The notes under the pieces were generated by a model, which did no database searches, had not been told where the DNA came from, and was given only the letters and a program-made list of their open reading frames with translations. Made by a program: the position numbers and the translations under genes. Of a stretch of 7,462 nucleotides of DNA, positions 1-5,405 are shown piece by piece. The stretch comes from an uncultured Clostridia bacterium (lineage in GTDB: Bacteria; Bacillota; Clostridia; Oscillospirales; Oscillospiraceae). Position 1 is the first letter of the stretch. Every line of letters starts with the position of its first letter. The stretch covers positions 1-7,462 of the forward strand of contig CALDMR010000006.1 of the NCBI GenBank assembly GCA_937915065.1. The letters run 5' to 3'.

Positions 1-3
1 CAC

Positions 4-21
4 AGCCCTTGGAGAGGGGCT
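4..21. other. Short hairpin at the window edge, upstream of the GH13 gene
   Basis: A 7-bp stem (AGCCCTT pairing with AGGGGCT, including one G-T pair) encloses a GGAG loop. The downstream sequence on the plus strand is not a clean T-tract, so this is only weakly terminator-like. It could be the tail of an upstream gene's terminator, or leader structure. The region before it is outside the window. Confidence 0.25.
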
Positions 22-45
22 CTAATAACTACTACTCTATAATAC

Positions 46-53
46 AAGGAGAA
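46..53 (+). promoter_or_regulatory. Ribosome binding site of the GH13 gene
   Basis: AAGGAGAA lies 7 nt before the ATG at 61, a near-ideal Shine-Dalgarno match and spacing, and it fixes that start. A perfect TATAAT at 38-43 sits just upstream. A transcript from it would begin inside this site, so the true promoter is probably before the window. Confidence 0.85.
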
Positions 54-60
54 CGATACC

Positions 61-1359
61 ATGTGGGCCTATGACAGCGTATTCTACCAAATTTCTCCCC
101 TGGGGTTCTGCGGCGCGCCTTACGAAAACGACGGCGTACCGGAACACCGCATCCTAAAAGTCCTCACCTGGACGGAACACCTGAAAAAGCTCGGCGTCAA
201 CGCCGTTTATTTCTCCCCGGTGTTTGAATCCGACACCCACGGCTACAACACCCGGGATTTCCGCAAAATCGATGTCCGCCTGGGTACCAACGAAGACTTC
301 CGCGCTGTGTGCTCCGCCCTGCATAGCGCGGAAATCCGCGTGGTGCTGGACGGCGTATTCAACCATGTAGGCCGCGGCTTCTGGGCCTTTCAGGATGTGC
401 TCCGCCACCGGGAGCATTCTCCCTATCTGGACTGGTTCCACATTGATCTGGGCGGCAACTCCTGTTATCAGGACGGCCTGTGGTACGAGGGCTGGGAAGG
501 AAACTATGATCTGGTCAAGCTGAATCTGCGCAATGAGGCCGTGATCTCCCATATTTTTGAAAGCATTCGGGCATGGGTGGAAGAATTTGACATCGCCGGG
601 CTGCGGCTGGATGTGGCCTATTGCCTGGATCATGACTTCCTGCGCCGCCTGCGAGCTTTCTGCAGCACCCTCAAGCCGGACTTTTTCCTGCTGGGCGAAA
701 TGCTGCACGGCGACTATAACCAGCTGATGAACGACGAGATGCTCCATTCCGTGACAAACTATGAATGCTACAAAGGGCTCCACTCCAGTTTCAACAGCAT
801 GAACCTGTTTGAAATCAACCACTCCCTGCTGCGCCAGTTCGGTCCGGAGCAGTGGTGCTTGTACCGGGGAAAGCACCTGCTGAGTTTTGTGGACAACCAT
901 GATGTGACCCGGGTGGCCAGTATCCTGCAAAATCCCCGCCACCTGCCTTTGATCTATGCCCTGTGCTTTGGCATGCCGGGTATCCCCTGCATCTATTACG
1001 GTAGCGAGTGGGGCGTGCAGGGCCGCAAGGACGAGGGTGACCCTGCCCTGCGCCCCTGCCTTTCCGAACCGGAATGGAACGACCTGACCGATTGGATCGC
1101 AAAACTGGCGGCAGCAAAGCGGCAGGAAGCGGCTTTGAATTGGGGCAGTTTCCGATCCGTTGTGCTGACCAACCGCCAGTGCATCTTTGAACGGCGAACG
1201 GAAAACGCCTGTATCTGGGTCGCTGTTAACGCCGACGAGCAGCCCTACCGCGCCTGGTTCGATGGAGCCGTGGATCTGCTGAGCGGCCGGGAACTCTCCT
1301 TTGATAGCGGCGCAGAGCTGCCCCCTTACAGTGCAGCTTTCTGGAAACTGGCCTTGTAA
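61..1359 (+). CDS. GH13 alpha-amylase family glycoside hydrolase, cyclomaltodextrinase/neopullulanase-like
   Basis: Predicted cytoplasmic alpha-glucan hydrolase of 432 residues that would cleave alpha-1,4 (possibly alpha-1,6) bonds in malto-oligosaccharides or related glucans. The (beta/alpha)8 barrel signatures appear in order: GVNAVYFSPVFES at about 45-57; region I DGVFNHVG at 97-104; a region V-like LVKLN at 151-155; region II GLRLDVAYC with the probable nucleophile D184; region III LLGEMLHG with the acid/base E213; region IV FVDNHD with D281; then GIPCIYYGSEWG at about 307-318. A short beta-rich C-terminal domain follows from about 360. There is no signal peptide and no N-terminal CBM34-type domain; the barrel starts almost at residue 1, so the protein is shorter than typical GH13_20 enzymes (usually well above 550 residues). 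The region V LVKLN resembles the MPKLN of the neopullulanase group rather than the QPDLN of oligo-1,6-glucosidases. The family is certain; exact specificity is not. It converges on the peptidase gene downstream. Confidence 0.93.
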   Translation: MWAYDSVFYQISPLGFCGAPYENDGVPEHRILKVLTWTEHLKKLGVNAVYFSPVFESDTHGYNTRDFRKIDVRLGTNEDFRAVCSALHSAEIRVVLDGVFNHVGRGFWAFQDVLRHREHSPYLDWFHIDLGGNSCYQDGLWYEGWEGNYDLVKLNLRNEAVISHIFESIRAWVEEFDIAGLRLDVAYCLDHDFLRRLRAFCSTLKPDFFLLGEMLHGDYNQLMNDEMLHSVTNYECYKGLHSSFNSMNLFEINHSLLRQFGPEQWCLYRGKHLLSFVDNHDVTRVASILQNPRHLPLIYALCFGMPGIPCIYYGSEWGVQGRKDEGDPALRPCLSEPEWNDLTDWIAKLAAAKRQEAALNWGSFRSVVLTNRQCIFERRTENACIWVAVNADEQPYRAWFDGAVDLLSGRELSFDSGAELPPYSAAFWKLAL

Positions 1360-1387
1360 GAATCCCGTAACCGTTCCCATAAAACAC

Positions 1388-1427
1388 ACGCCCGCGGCAT
1401 CCTGCGTTTGCAGGATGCCGCGGGCGT
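1388..1427. terminator. Bidirectional intrinsic terminator between convergent genes
   Basis: An 18-bp perfect, GC-rich stem (left arm 1388-1405, right arm 1410-1427) encloses a GTTT loop. Read on the minus strand it is followed by TGTGTTTTATG, a usable T-rich tail just past the peptidase stop codon. On the plus strand the tail is TATTACTT, which is weaker. It probably ends the peptidase transcript and also serves the GH13 gene, whose stop lies 28 nt before it. Confidence 0.88.
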
Positions 1428-1439
1428 ATTACTTCCAGC

Positions 1440-2429
1440 TTACGCTTTTCCCACAGCCCAAAGGTTTGAAATCTGTCCTTCCAGCTGCTCATAAGTCCAA
1501 TGCTGACCGCTGCGGATTGGGCTGTTGGGATCGTTGACGGTGAAGCCTTCCTCGTCGTAACCATCCAAAATAATATAGTGCCCATTGGTCGTAAAATCGC
1601 CGGGGCCCATGGCGCAAACCACAAAGCGGCCCTCTTCCAGCGCGTTGATCATATACTGCTTGACCAGGGGCAATTCCTCGGCCCGCAGGCCGAAATGGGC
1701 GCTTCCCTGGCCAAAAAAGGTCCAGGCCGTGCCGCTGCCGGCACTGTAATACCCATTGTCCTGGGCCCAGCGGGCCACCGTGGCAGGATCATAGGCCTCA
1801 TTGCCCGTGAAATACAGCGCCAGCATGGACATGCAGGTGGGGCCGCAGCCCGTCCAACCGATCAGGCCGCTGCCATATTCTTCATATCCCCACCGCTCAT
1901 CCCACTGCAGCAGCAGCGGCAGTGTGCTGCCGGAGGCCTCCTCCGACAGATCGATCTCGTAATTCTTTCTGTGCTTTTCCGGATAGTCCGCCACATAGTC
2001 CACGGCTTCCTGGTTTTTCAGCACCAGGGCAATCAGCTCCTCGGGATAGGCGCTGATATTCTCAATCACCTTTTTCACCCGGGGCTGCTCTGCCGCCAGT
2101 TCTTTCAGCGCCAGCAATTCCTCCGAATCCCCCTGGCGCGGCGTAATGTCCACATGGTCAAAATTCTCGTCCGGCACCTGGGGCGTCAGGTCGCCGGGGC
2201 CGTCAGCCCCCGGCTGCACAGTGCTTTGATCCTCATCGGGCGGCTGAATCTGCTCTCCCGCCGGCAGTAAAAAACGGAATACTCCCACACACAGCACCAC
2301 AGCGCAAACGCCCAGCACCGCCAGGGTCACCTGTTTCCTCCGCCGCCGCTTGGCTGCCTGCCGCCGGCGGCGCTCCTGAATGCGCCGCCGCGCCATTTCC
2401 TGCTGTGTGATCGTATCTTGGTGTTTCAT
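1440..2429 (-). CDS. Membrane-anchored C39-like (Peptidase_C39_2 type) cysteine peptidase
   Basis: A 329-residue protein predicted as a type II membrane protein: an N-terminal cytoplasmic tail, one transmembrane helix at about 33-55, an acidic and Pro-rich linker (about 57-100), a helical segment with a YPEELIALVLKNQEAVDYV stretch (about 128-146), and a papain-like domain from about 168. The probable active-site Cys is C195 in GWTGCGPTCMSML, with Q175 as candidate oxyanion-hole residue, H284 in GHYIILDGY and D300 in VNDPN, the usual order for C39-like enzymes. The catalytic domain should face outward and may cleave peptides or peptide bonds of the envelope; no substrate can be named. There is no adjacent bacteriocin or ABC exporter gene, so this is not a classical C39 leader peptidase. 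The tail at 14-32 holds 13 Arg/Lys in 19 residues. A GAAAGG lies about 12 nt before the chosen ATG, somewhat far; the next Met is residue 12. Confidence 0.85.
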   Translation of the reverse strand: MKHQDTITQQEMARRRIQERRRRQAAKRRRRKQVTLAVLGVCAVVLCVGVFRFLLPAGEQIQPPDEDQSTVQPGADGPGDLTPQVPDENFDHVDITPRQGDSEELLALKELAAEQPRVKKVIENISAYPEELIALVLKNQEAVDYVADYPEKHRKNYEIDLSEEASGSTLPLLLQWDERWGYEEYGSGLIGWTGCGPTCMSMLALYFTGNEAYDPATVARWAQDNGYYSAGSGTAWTFFGQGSAHFGLRAEELPLVKQYMINALEEGRFVVCAMGPGDFTTNGHYIILDGYDEEGFTVNDPNSPIRSGQHWTYEQLEGQISNLWAVGKA

Positions 2430-2527
2430 ATCATCAAACGGCCTTTCGTCCGGTAGTAATCGACATAACGGCTTGTATCATACAATCCCGCTGCATCACG
2501 AATATATCATAGCAGAACGCCGCTAAA

Positions 2528-2555
2528 ATTGTAAAGCGGTTTGCCGCATTTTCAA
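2528..2555 (-). promoter_or_regulatory. Sigma-70-type promoter for the C39-like peptidase gene
   Basis: On the minus strand, TTGAAA (2550-2555) is separated by 16 nt from TACAAT (2528-2533), a good housekeeping promoter match. The start point would fall near 2521, giving a leader of about 90 nt before the ATG at 2429. The spacer holds the inverted repeat GCGG/CCGC (2536-2539 and 2544-2547), which could bind a repressor or be chance in GC-rich DNA. Confidence 0.6.
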
Positions 2556-2587
2556 GAAATTTGTAAGAATCTGCCCGCACCCGTGCC

Positions 2588-2637
2588 TTTGTTGCCAGAT
2601 TGTCTCCTTTTTGTCACTGCTTTCCGGTGGATTGTCC
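2588..2637 (+). promoter_or_regulatory. Phased TTGTC-like direct repeats, candidate Pho-box-type activator site
   Basis: Five 7-mers are spaced 11, 11, 11 and 10 nt apart: TTTGTTG (2588), ATTGTCT (2599), TTTGTCA (2610), the degenerate TTTCCGG (2621) and ATTGTCC (2631). PhoB/PhoP-family regulators bind direct repeats with 11-nt periodicity, and E. coli PhoB repeats contain CTGTCA. The last repeat covers the place of a -35 box ahead of a TATAAT at 2652 that has no good -35, as at activator-dependent promoters. The link to PhoB/PhoP is an inference; Pho boxes in this bacterial group are not known to me in detail. Confidence 0.45.
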
Positions 2638-2651
2638 GGCAGCAGCAAACT

Positions 2652-2657
2652 TATAAT
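2652..2657 (+). promoter_or_regulatory. -10 element of the substrate-binding lipoprotein operon
   Basis: A perfect TATAAT. The nearest -35-like hexamer, TTGTCC (2632-2637), is only 14 nt away, too close for ordinary sigma-70 geometry, which suggests activator dependence. The expected start point is about 2664, giving a leader of roughly 50 nt. Confidence 0.55.
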
Positions 2658-2668
2658 GAAGGTGAAAA

Positions 2669-2689
2669 CAGCCCTGCTGCACAGGGCTG
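2669..2689 (+). other. Leader hairpin near the 5' end of the lipoprotein operon mRNA
   Basis: A perfect 8-bp stem (CAGCCCTG pairing with CAGGGCTG) has a 5-nt CTGCA loop. It would lie within the first ten or so bases of the predicted transcript and 12 nt before the ribosome binding site. Such a 5' stem could stabilise the mRNA. It leaves the Shine-Dalgarno site free, so it is not an obvious translational switch. Only AAAAA follows on the plus strand, so it is not a plus-strand terminator. Confidence 0.5.
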
Positions 2690-2701
2690 CAAAAACCATA
2701 T

Positions 2702-2708
2702 GGGAGGG
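2702..2708 (+). promoter_or_regulatory. Ribosome binding site that decides the lipoprotein start
   Basis: GGGAGGG lies 6 nt before the ATG at 2715. The open frame runs upstream in frame to 2541, but that stretch contains the promoter signals and has no such site, and only the 2715 start yields a proper lipoprotein signal peptide. Confidence 0.85.
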
Positions 2709-2714
2709 ATTTTC

Positions 2715-3647
2715 ATGAATGTCAACTTCAGAAAGCCTGCCGCCGCTTTGCTGTTGGCCAGCTGCGGGGCCCTGCTCCTGGCAGGCTGCGGAGGCCCGGC
2801 AGAGCAGCCTTCCGGCGGCGAAGATCAAGAGCTGTTTACCTTTACCCGGGAGAACTTCCCCCGGCTGAACGGCTCCACTTCCACGGTTCCCCTGGCCCAG
2901 GCCATTTGCAGCGTACTTTTGAGCGAAAACCGGGAAACCGTGGCCGACCTGACCCAGTTTTCCAAGACTTCGGAATCCTACCGCCAGCTGATGTACGGCA
3001 ACTCCGACCTGCTGATCGCCGCGGAACCAGCCCCCAGCGTGGTCGCAGAACTGAACGATGCCGGCTTTTCCTATCAGATGGCTCCCTTTGCCGTGGAGGG
3101 GCTGGTATTCCTCGTCAACGCCGACAACGGCGTGGACTCGCTGACAGTGGAACAAGTGCAGAAAATCTACACCGGAGAGATCACCAATTGGAGCCAGGTG
3201 GGCGGCGCAGACCTGGCGATCAAGGCCTTTCAGCGCAACGAAACCGCCGGCAGCCAAACCATGATGCAAAAGCTGGTGATGGGCGATCTGCCCATGATGG
3301 AAGCAGAGAAAGAATATGTCATCGGAGAGATGAGCGGCCTGATCGAAGCCGTCCGCAGCTATGACAACACTTCCAGCGCCATCGGGTACAGCGTGTACTA
3401 TTACTGCAAGAACATGAATATGGCCGACGGGTTGAAGATCCTGCAGATCGATGGCGTTGCCCCCAGCCCGGAAAGCTTCCGCAGCGGCGCCTATCCCTTC
3501 CTGAATCCATACTATGTGGTAATGGCAGAGGATGCGCCGGAGGACAGCCCCACAGCCATTCTGTATGACTGGATCCTCAGCGACGCAGGCCAGTACCTGG
3601 TGGATCGGGAAGGCTATGTCAGCGTGAAGGATGTGAAGGAAACATGA
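2715..3647 (+). CDS. PstS-like substrate-binding lipoprotein (phosphate-type periplasmic-binding fold)
   Basis: A 310-residue surface lipoprotein. The signal peptide has basic residues at R6/K7, a hydrophobic core, and the lipobox LLAGC with C25 as the probable lipid-bearing Cys; an upstream LASC (C17) is a second possible lipobox. The mature part is a PBP-like domain: NGSTSTVPL at 52-60 matches the first anion-binding loop of PstS proteins, D98 (in GNSDLLIAAEP) matches the ligand-contacting Asp, EQVQKIYTGEITNWSQVGG at 146-164 is the family hinge motif, and R174 in RNETAGSQT matches the Arg-x3-Ser-Gly-Thr loop. The Ser of that loop is Ala here, so phosphate as ligand is likely but unproven. 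No permease or ATPase genes adjoin it. Its stop overlaps the next start (ATGA), indicating translational coupling with the WG-repeat lipoprotein. It may be a high-affinity capture protein or a sensing subunit. Confidence 0.87.
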   Translation: MNVNFRKPAAALLLASCGALLLAGCGGPAEQPSGGEDQELFTFTRENFPRLNGSTSTVPLAQAICSVLLSENRETVADLTQFSKTSESYRQLMYGNSDLLIAAEPAPSVVAELNDAGFSYQMAPFAVEGLVFLVNADNGVDSLTVEQVQKIYTGEITNWSQVGGADLAIKAFQRNETAGSQTMMQKLVMGDLPMMEAEKEYVIGEMSGLIEAVRSYDNTSSAIGYSVYYYCKNMNMADGLKILQIDGVAPSPESFRSGAYPFLNPYYVVMAEDAPEDSPTAILYDWILSDAGQYLVDREGYVSVKDVKET

Positions 3648-5272
3648 TGGGGCGATGTGCAGCCTGTCTGCTGGCAACTCTCTCCCTGTTAGCCCTAACC
3701 GCCTGCCAGGCTCCGTCCTCTTCGGAGCTCCCGCCCCCGCCGTCGGACAGCGGCGGCGTGCAGCTGGACTGGGGCGCTCTGACGGACTACGAACCGCCGG
3801 AAAATCAATATACCCGCCGTTATGACAACTTTACAGATTACCTGATCCCCGCCGGCGATTACGGCCCCCTCATCCCCTTTCCCGGACGCCGGGTCTATAC
3901 CGAATGGATGGGCGACACCTGGCTTTACGGCCTGGTAACCCAGAAGGGCGAAATCATAGTAGACCCCGTGTACAGCACAGCGTCTGTGCTCCGCCAGTAT
4001 GACATGGCACAGGGCCACTCCGTTTATCTGCCCTATCTGCTGCTGGAAAAGGTGGATTATGATCCGGCGGCAGAAAAAGAAGTGTGGGATATCACCGTGG
4101 CTGCCCTGGACGGCAGCTGGGCGCGGGACAGCTATGCTCTTTTTGTTGGCGGCAGCAGCGATGTACTGCTGCTGGGCACAGCAGACGGATACCTGGAAGC
4201 CCTCAGCAGCGACGGCTCGCTGCGCTGGCGGAAAAGTTTTGCGGAACTGAATCTCCCCGACACCGTGACAGAATTTGGCGAAACGCTTTCGATCAGCGAG
4301 GGTGTCGCCTGCTACTGGGACAACTATTATGCACCGGAACGCACCGTGTACTATCTGAATACAGCTGATGGCACCCTGACCCAGCGCAGCAGCGGCGGTC
4401 TGCCCGGCGTTTTCAGCGACGGACTGGCGGCAGCCTGGCAGGAGCAGGACGGACAAACGCGCTACGGTTATGTGGATCATACCGGCGCATGGGTCATCGC
4501 GCCCCAATATATAGCGGCAGATCCTTTCCGCGACGGCATCGCCCTGGTTCAGCTGCCGGATCAGACCCAGGCGCTGATCGACCAGAAGGGAACCGTTTTG
4601 CTGCACTGCACCGGGGGCGAACTGCTCTCCTTCCAGGATCCCGACGGCGCAAGGCTGTATCTGGAAGCCGTCTACATCGGCGAACGCCCTCTGGGCGAAT
4701 TCTACCGTGCCGAACAGTACTGTGTGAATGCAGCCTATGACAAAAATCTGCAGCCCCACGAAACGCCCGCCGCCGGGGAAATAATTCTTTGGTACTACAA
4801 CAGCTATTGGCTGAATCCCGGTGACAATCTGTGGGAGAACGGGAAATTGACCGTGGGCACTGCCCGCAGCGAAATTGCTCTGACACTGCCCGCAGGCTAC
4901 ATACCGTACGAAGCAGTTCAGACGGACGGCGGCATACTGCTGCACCTGTCCGCTTCCGACGGCAGCAGAGATGCATCCGCCTTTTATGACAGCGCGGGCA
5001 GGCTGCGCATCGACGCCGCACCATACGCCGGGATCAGTGAAACCACCGACTATATTACAGGAAAGTCCTTTCTGGTCGGCCATGCCCCGGACAATATGCG
5101 TTACGACCTCTACGACAGCGCCGGATCGCCGCTTCTTTCCCTGCCCGCAAACAATTGGTATCCCCAACTCTACGGCGACCTTATCCTGGTACAGGATTTA
5201 TACGGAACCGGCCTGCGCACCCTGTCGGGCGAGTGGGTCTTCCGCTACCTGGTGCAGGACACGGACATGTGA
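3644..5272 (+). CDS. WG-repeat-containing lipoprotein
   Basis: A 542-residue predicted surface lipoprotein of unknown function. The signal peptide ends in the lipobox LALTAC (C21), followed by a Ser/Pro-rich tether with PPPP at 30-33. The rest is beta-rich. Clear WG (KWG-like) repeat units are YGLVTQKGEIIVDPVY (95-110) and RYGYVDHTGAWVIAPQY (273-289), the latter followed by a partial unit around ALIDQKGTVLL (310-320). A segment DGYLEALSSDGSLRWRKSF (181-199) looks like a PQQ/beta-propeller blade. WG repeats are usually linked to protein binding, but no partner is established. The ATG at 3644 lies in the upstream stop (ATGA). A second ATG at 3647 has the better spacing (6 nt) from AAGGA at 3636-3640, so the true start may be 3647 with one residue less. 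The gene is followed by a strong terminator and most likely acts with the coupled substrate-binding lipoprotein. Confidence 0.85.
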   Translation: MMGRCAACLLATLSLLALTACQAPSSSELPPPPSDSGGVQLDWGALTDYEPPENQYTRRYDNFTDYLIPAGDYGPLIPFPGRRVYTEWMGDTWLYGLVTQKGEIIVDPVYSTASVLRQYDMAQGHSVYLPYLLLEKVDYDPAAEKEVWDITVAALDGSWARDSYALFVGGSSDVLLLGTADGYLEALSSDGSLRWRKSFAELNLPDTVTEFGETLSISEGVACYWDNYYAPERTVYYLNTADGTLTQRSSGGLPGVFSDGLAAAWQEQDGQTRYGYVDHTGAWVIAPQYIAADPFRDGIALVQLPDQTQALIDQKGTVLLHCTGGELLSFQDPDGARLYLEAVYIGERPLGEFYRAEQYCVNAAYDKNLQPHETPAAGEIILWYYNSYWLNPGDNLWENGKLTVGTARSEIALTLPAGYIPYEAVQTDGGILLHLSASDGSRDASAFYDSAGRLRIDAAPYAGISETTDYITGKSFLVGHAPDNMRYDLYDSAGSPLLSLPANNWYPQLYGDLILVQDLYGTGLRTLSGEWVFRYLVQDTDM

Positions 5273-5289
5273 ATCTCCCTCCTTCTCTT

Positions 5290-5323
5290 CCCCCGCCGGC
5301 CAGGACCGGCGGGGGTTCTTTTT
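5290..5323 (+). terminator. Rho-independent terminator of the lipoprotein bicistron
   Basis: A perfect 10-bp GC stem (CCCCCGCCGG at 5290-5299 with CCGGCGGGGG at 5306-5315) and a 6-nt loop are followed directly by TTCTTTTT. It starts 17 nt after the WG-repeat gene's stop codon and separates that transcript from the Nudix gene. Confidence 0.93.
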
Positions 5324-5356
5324 CCTGCGTTTGCTGTGGCAATTTGCCCCGGGATG

Positions 5357-5365
5357 TGATATACT
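5357..5365 (+). promoter_or_regulatory. Extended -10 promoter for the Nudix gene
   Basis: TGATATACT fits the extended -10 form TGnTATAAT. No -35 hexamer stands at a proper distance, as is usual for extended -10 promoters. The start point would be near 5372, about 20 nt before the ribosome binding site. This promoter may also drive the response regulator and kinase, since no terminator lies between them. Confidence 0.6.
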
Positions 5366-5379
5366 ATAAAATATTTTAT
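5366..5379. promoter_or_regulatory. Perfect 14-nt palindrome over the predicted start point
   Basis: ATAAAATATTTTAT equals its own reverse complement and spans the expected transcription start of the Nudix gene, a classic place for a repressor operator. In an AT-rich promoter patch a palindrome of this length could also arise by chance, so the role is speculative. Confidence 0.35.
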
Positions 5380-5405
5380 TCTATACAGAACAAGGAGCTG
5401 TCACG

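Noticed and set aside
38..43. Perfect TATAAT just before the GH13 gene.
   Set aside because: Transcription would start inside the ribosome binding site, and no -35 box lies at a suitable distance (TTGGAG at 9-14 is 23 nt away).
154..1389. A 411-residue open frame antisense to the GH13 gene.
   Set aside because: It mirrors a clear GH13 enzyme. Strong codon bias in GC-rich DNA leaves few antisense stops; the translation has no recognisable motif and no convincing ribosome binding site was seen.
1500..2270. A 256-residue open frame opposite the C39-like peptidase.
   Set aside because: The peptidase frame has a transmembrane helix and catalytic residues; this frame shows only a shadow composition.
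2670..2688. The leader hairpin as a minus-strand terminator, since TTTTC follows it on that strand.
   Set aside because: No minus-strand gene ends here; the peptidase gene starts downstream of it on that strand, and its promoter lies after the hairpin.
2541..2714. In-frame N-terminal extension of the PstS-like protein to an ATG at 2541.
   Set aside because: It would put 58 residues before the lipoprotein signal peptide and swallow the TATAAT and ribosome binding site; the start at 2715 is much better.
2523..3677. A 384-residue open frame antisense to the PstS-like gene.
   Set aside because: It covers the promoter region and a clear substrate-binding protein on the other strand. Its translation is compositionally like the other antisense shadows.
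3695..5167. A 490-residue open frame antisense to the WG-repeat lipoprotein gene.
   Set aside because: Same shadow effect of codon bias. The sense frame has a lipobox, WG repeats, a coupled start and a terminator; the antisense protein has no domain I recognise.
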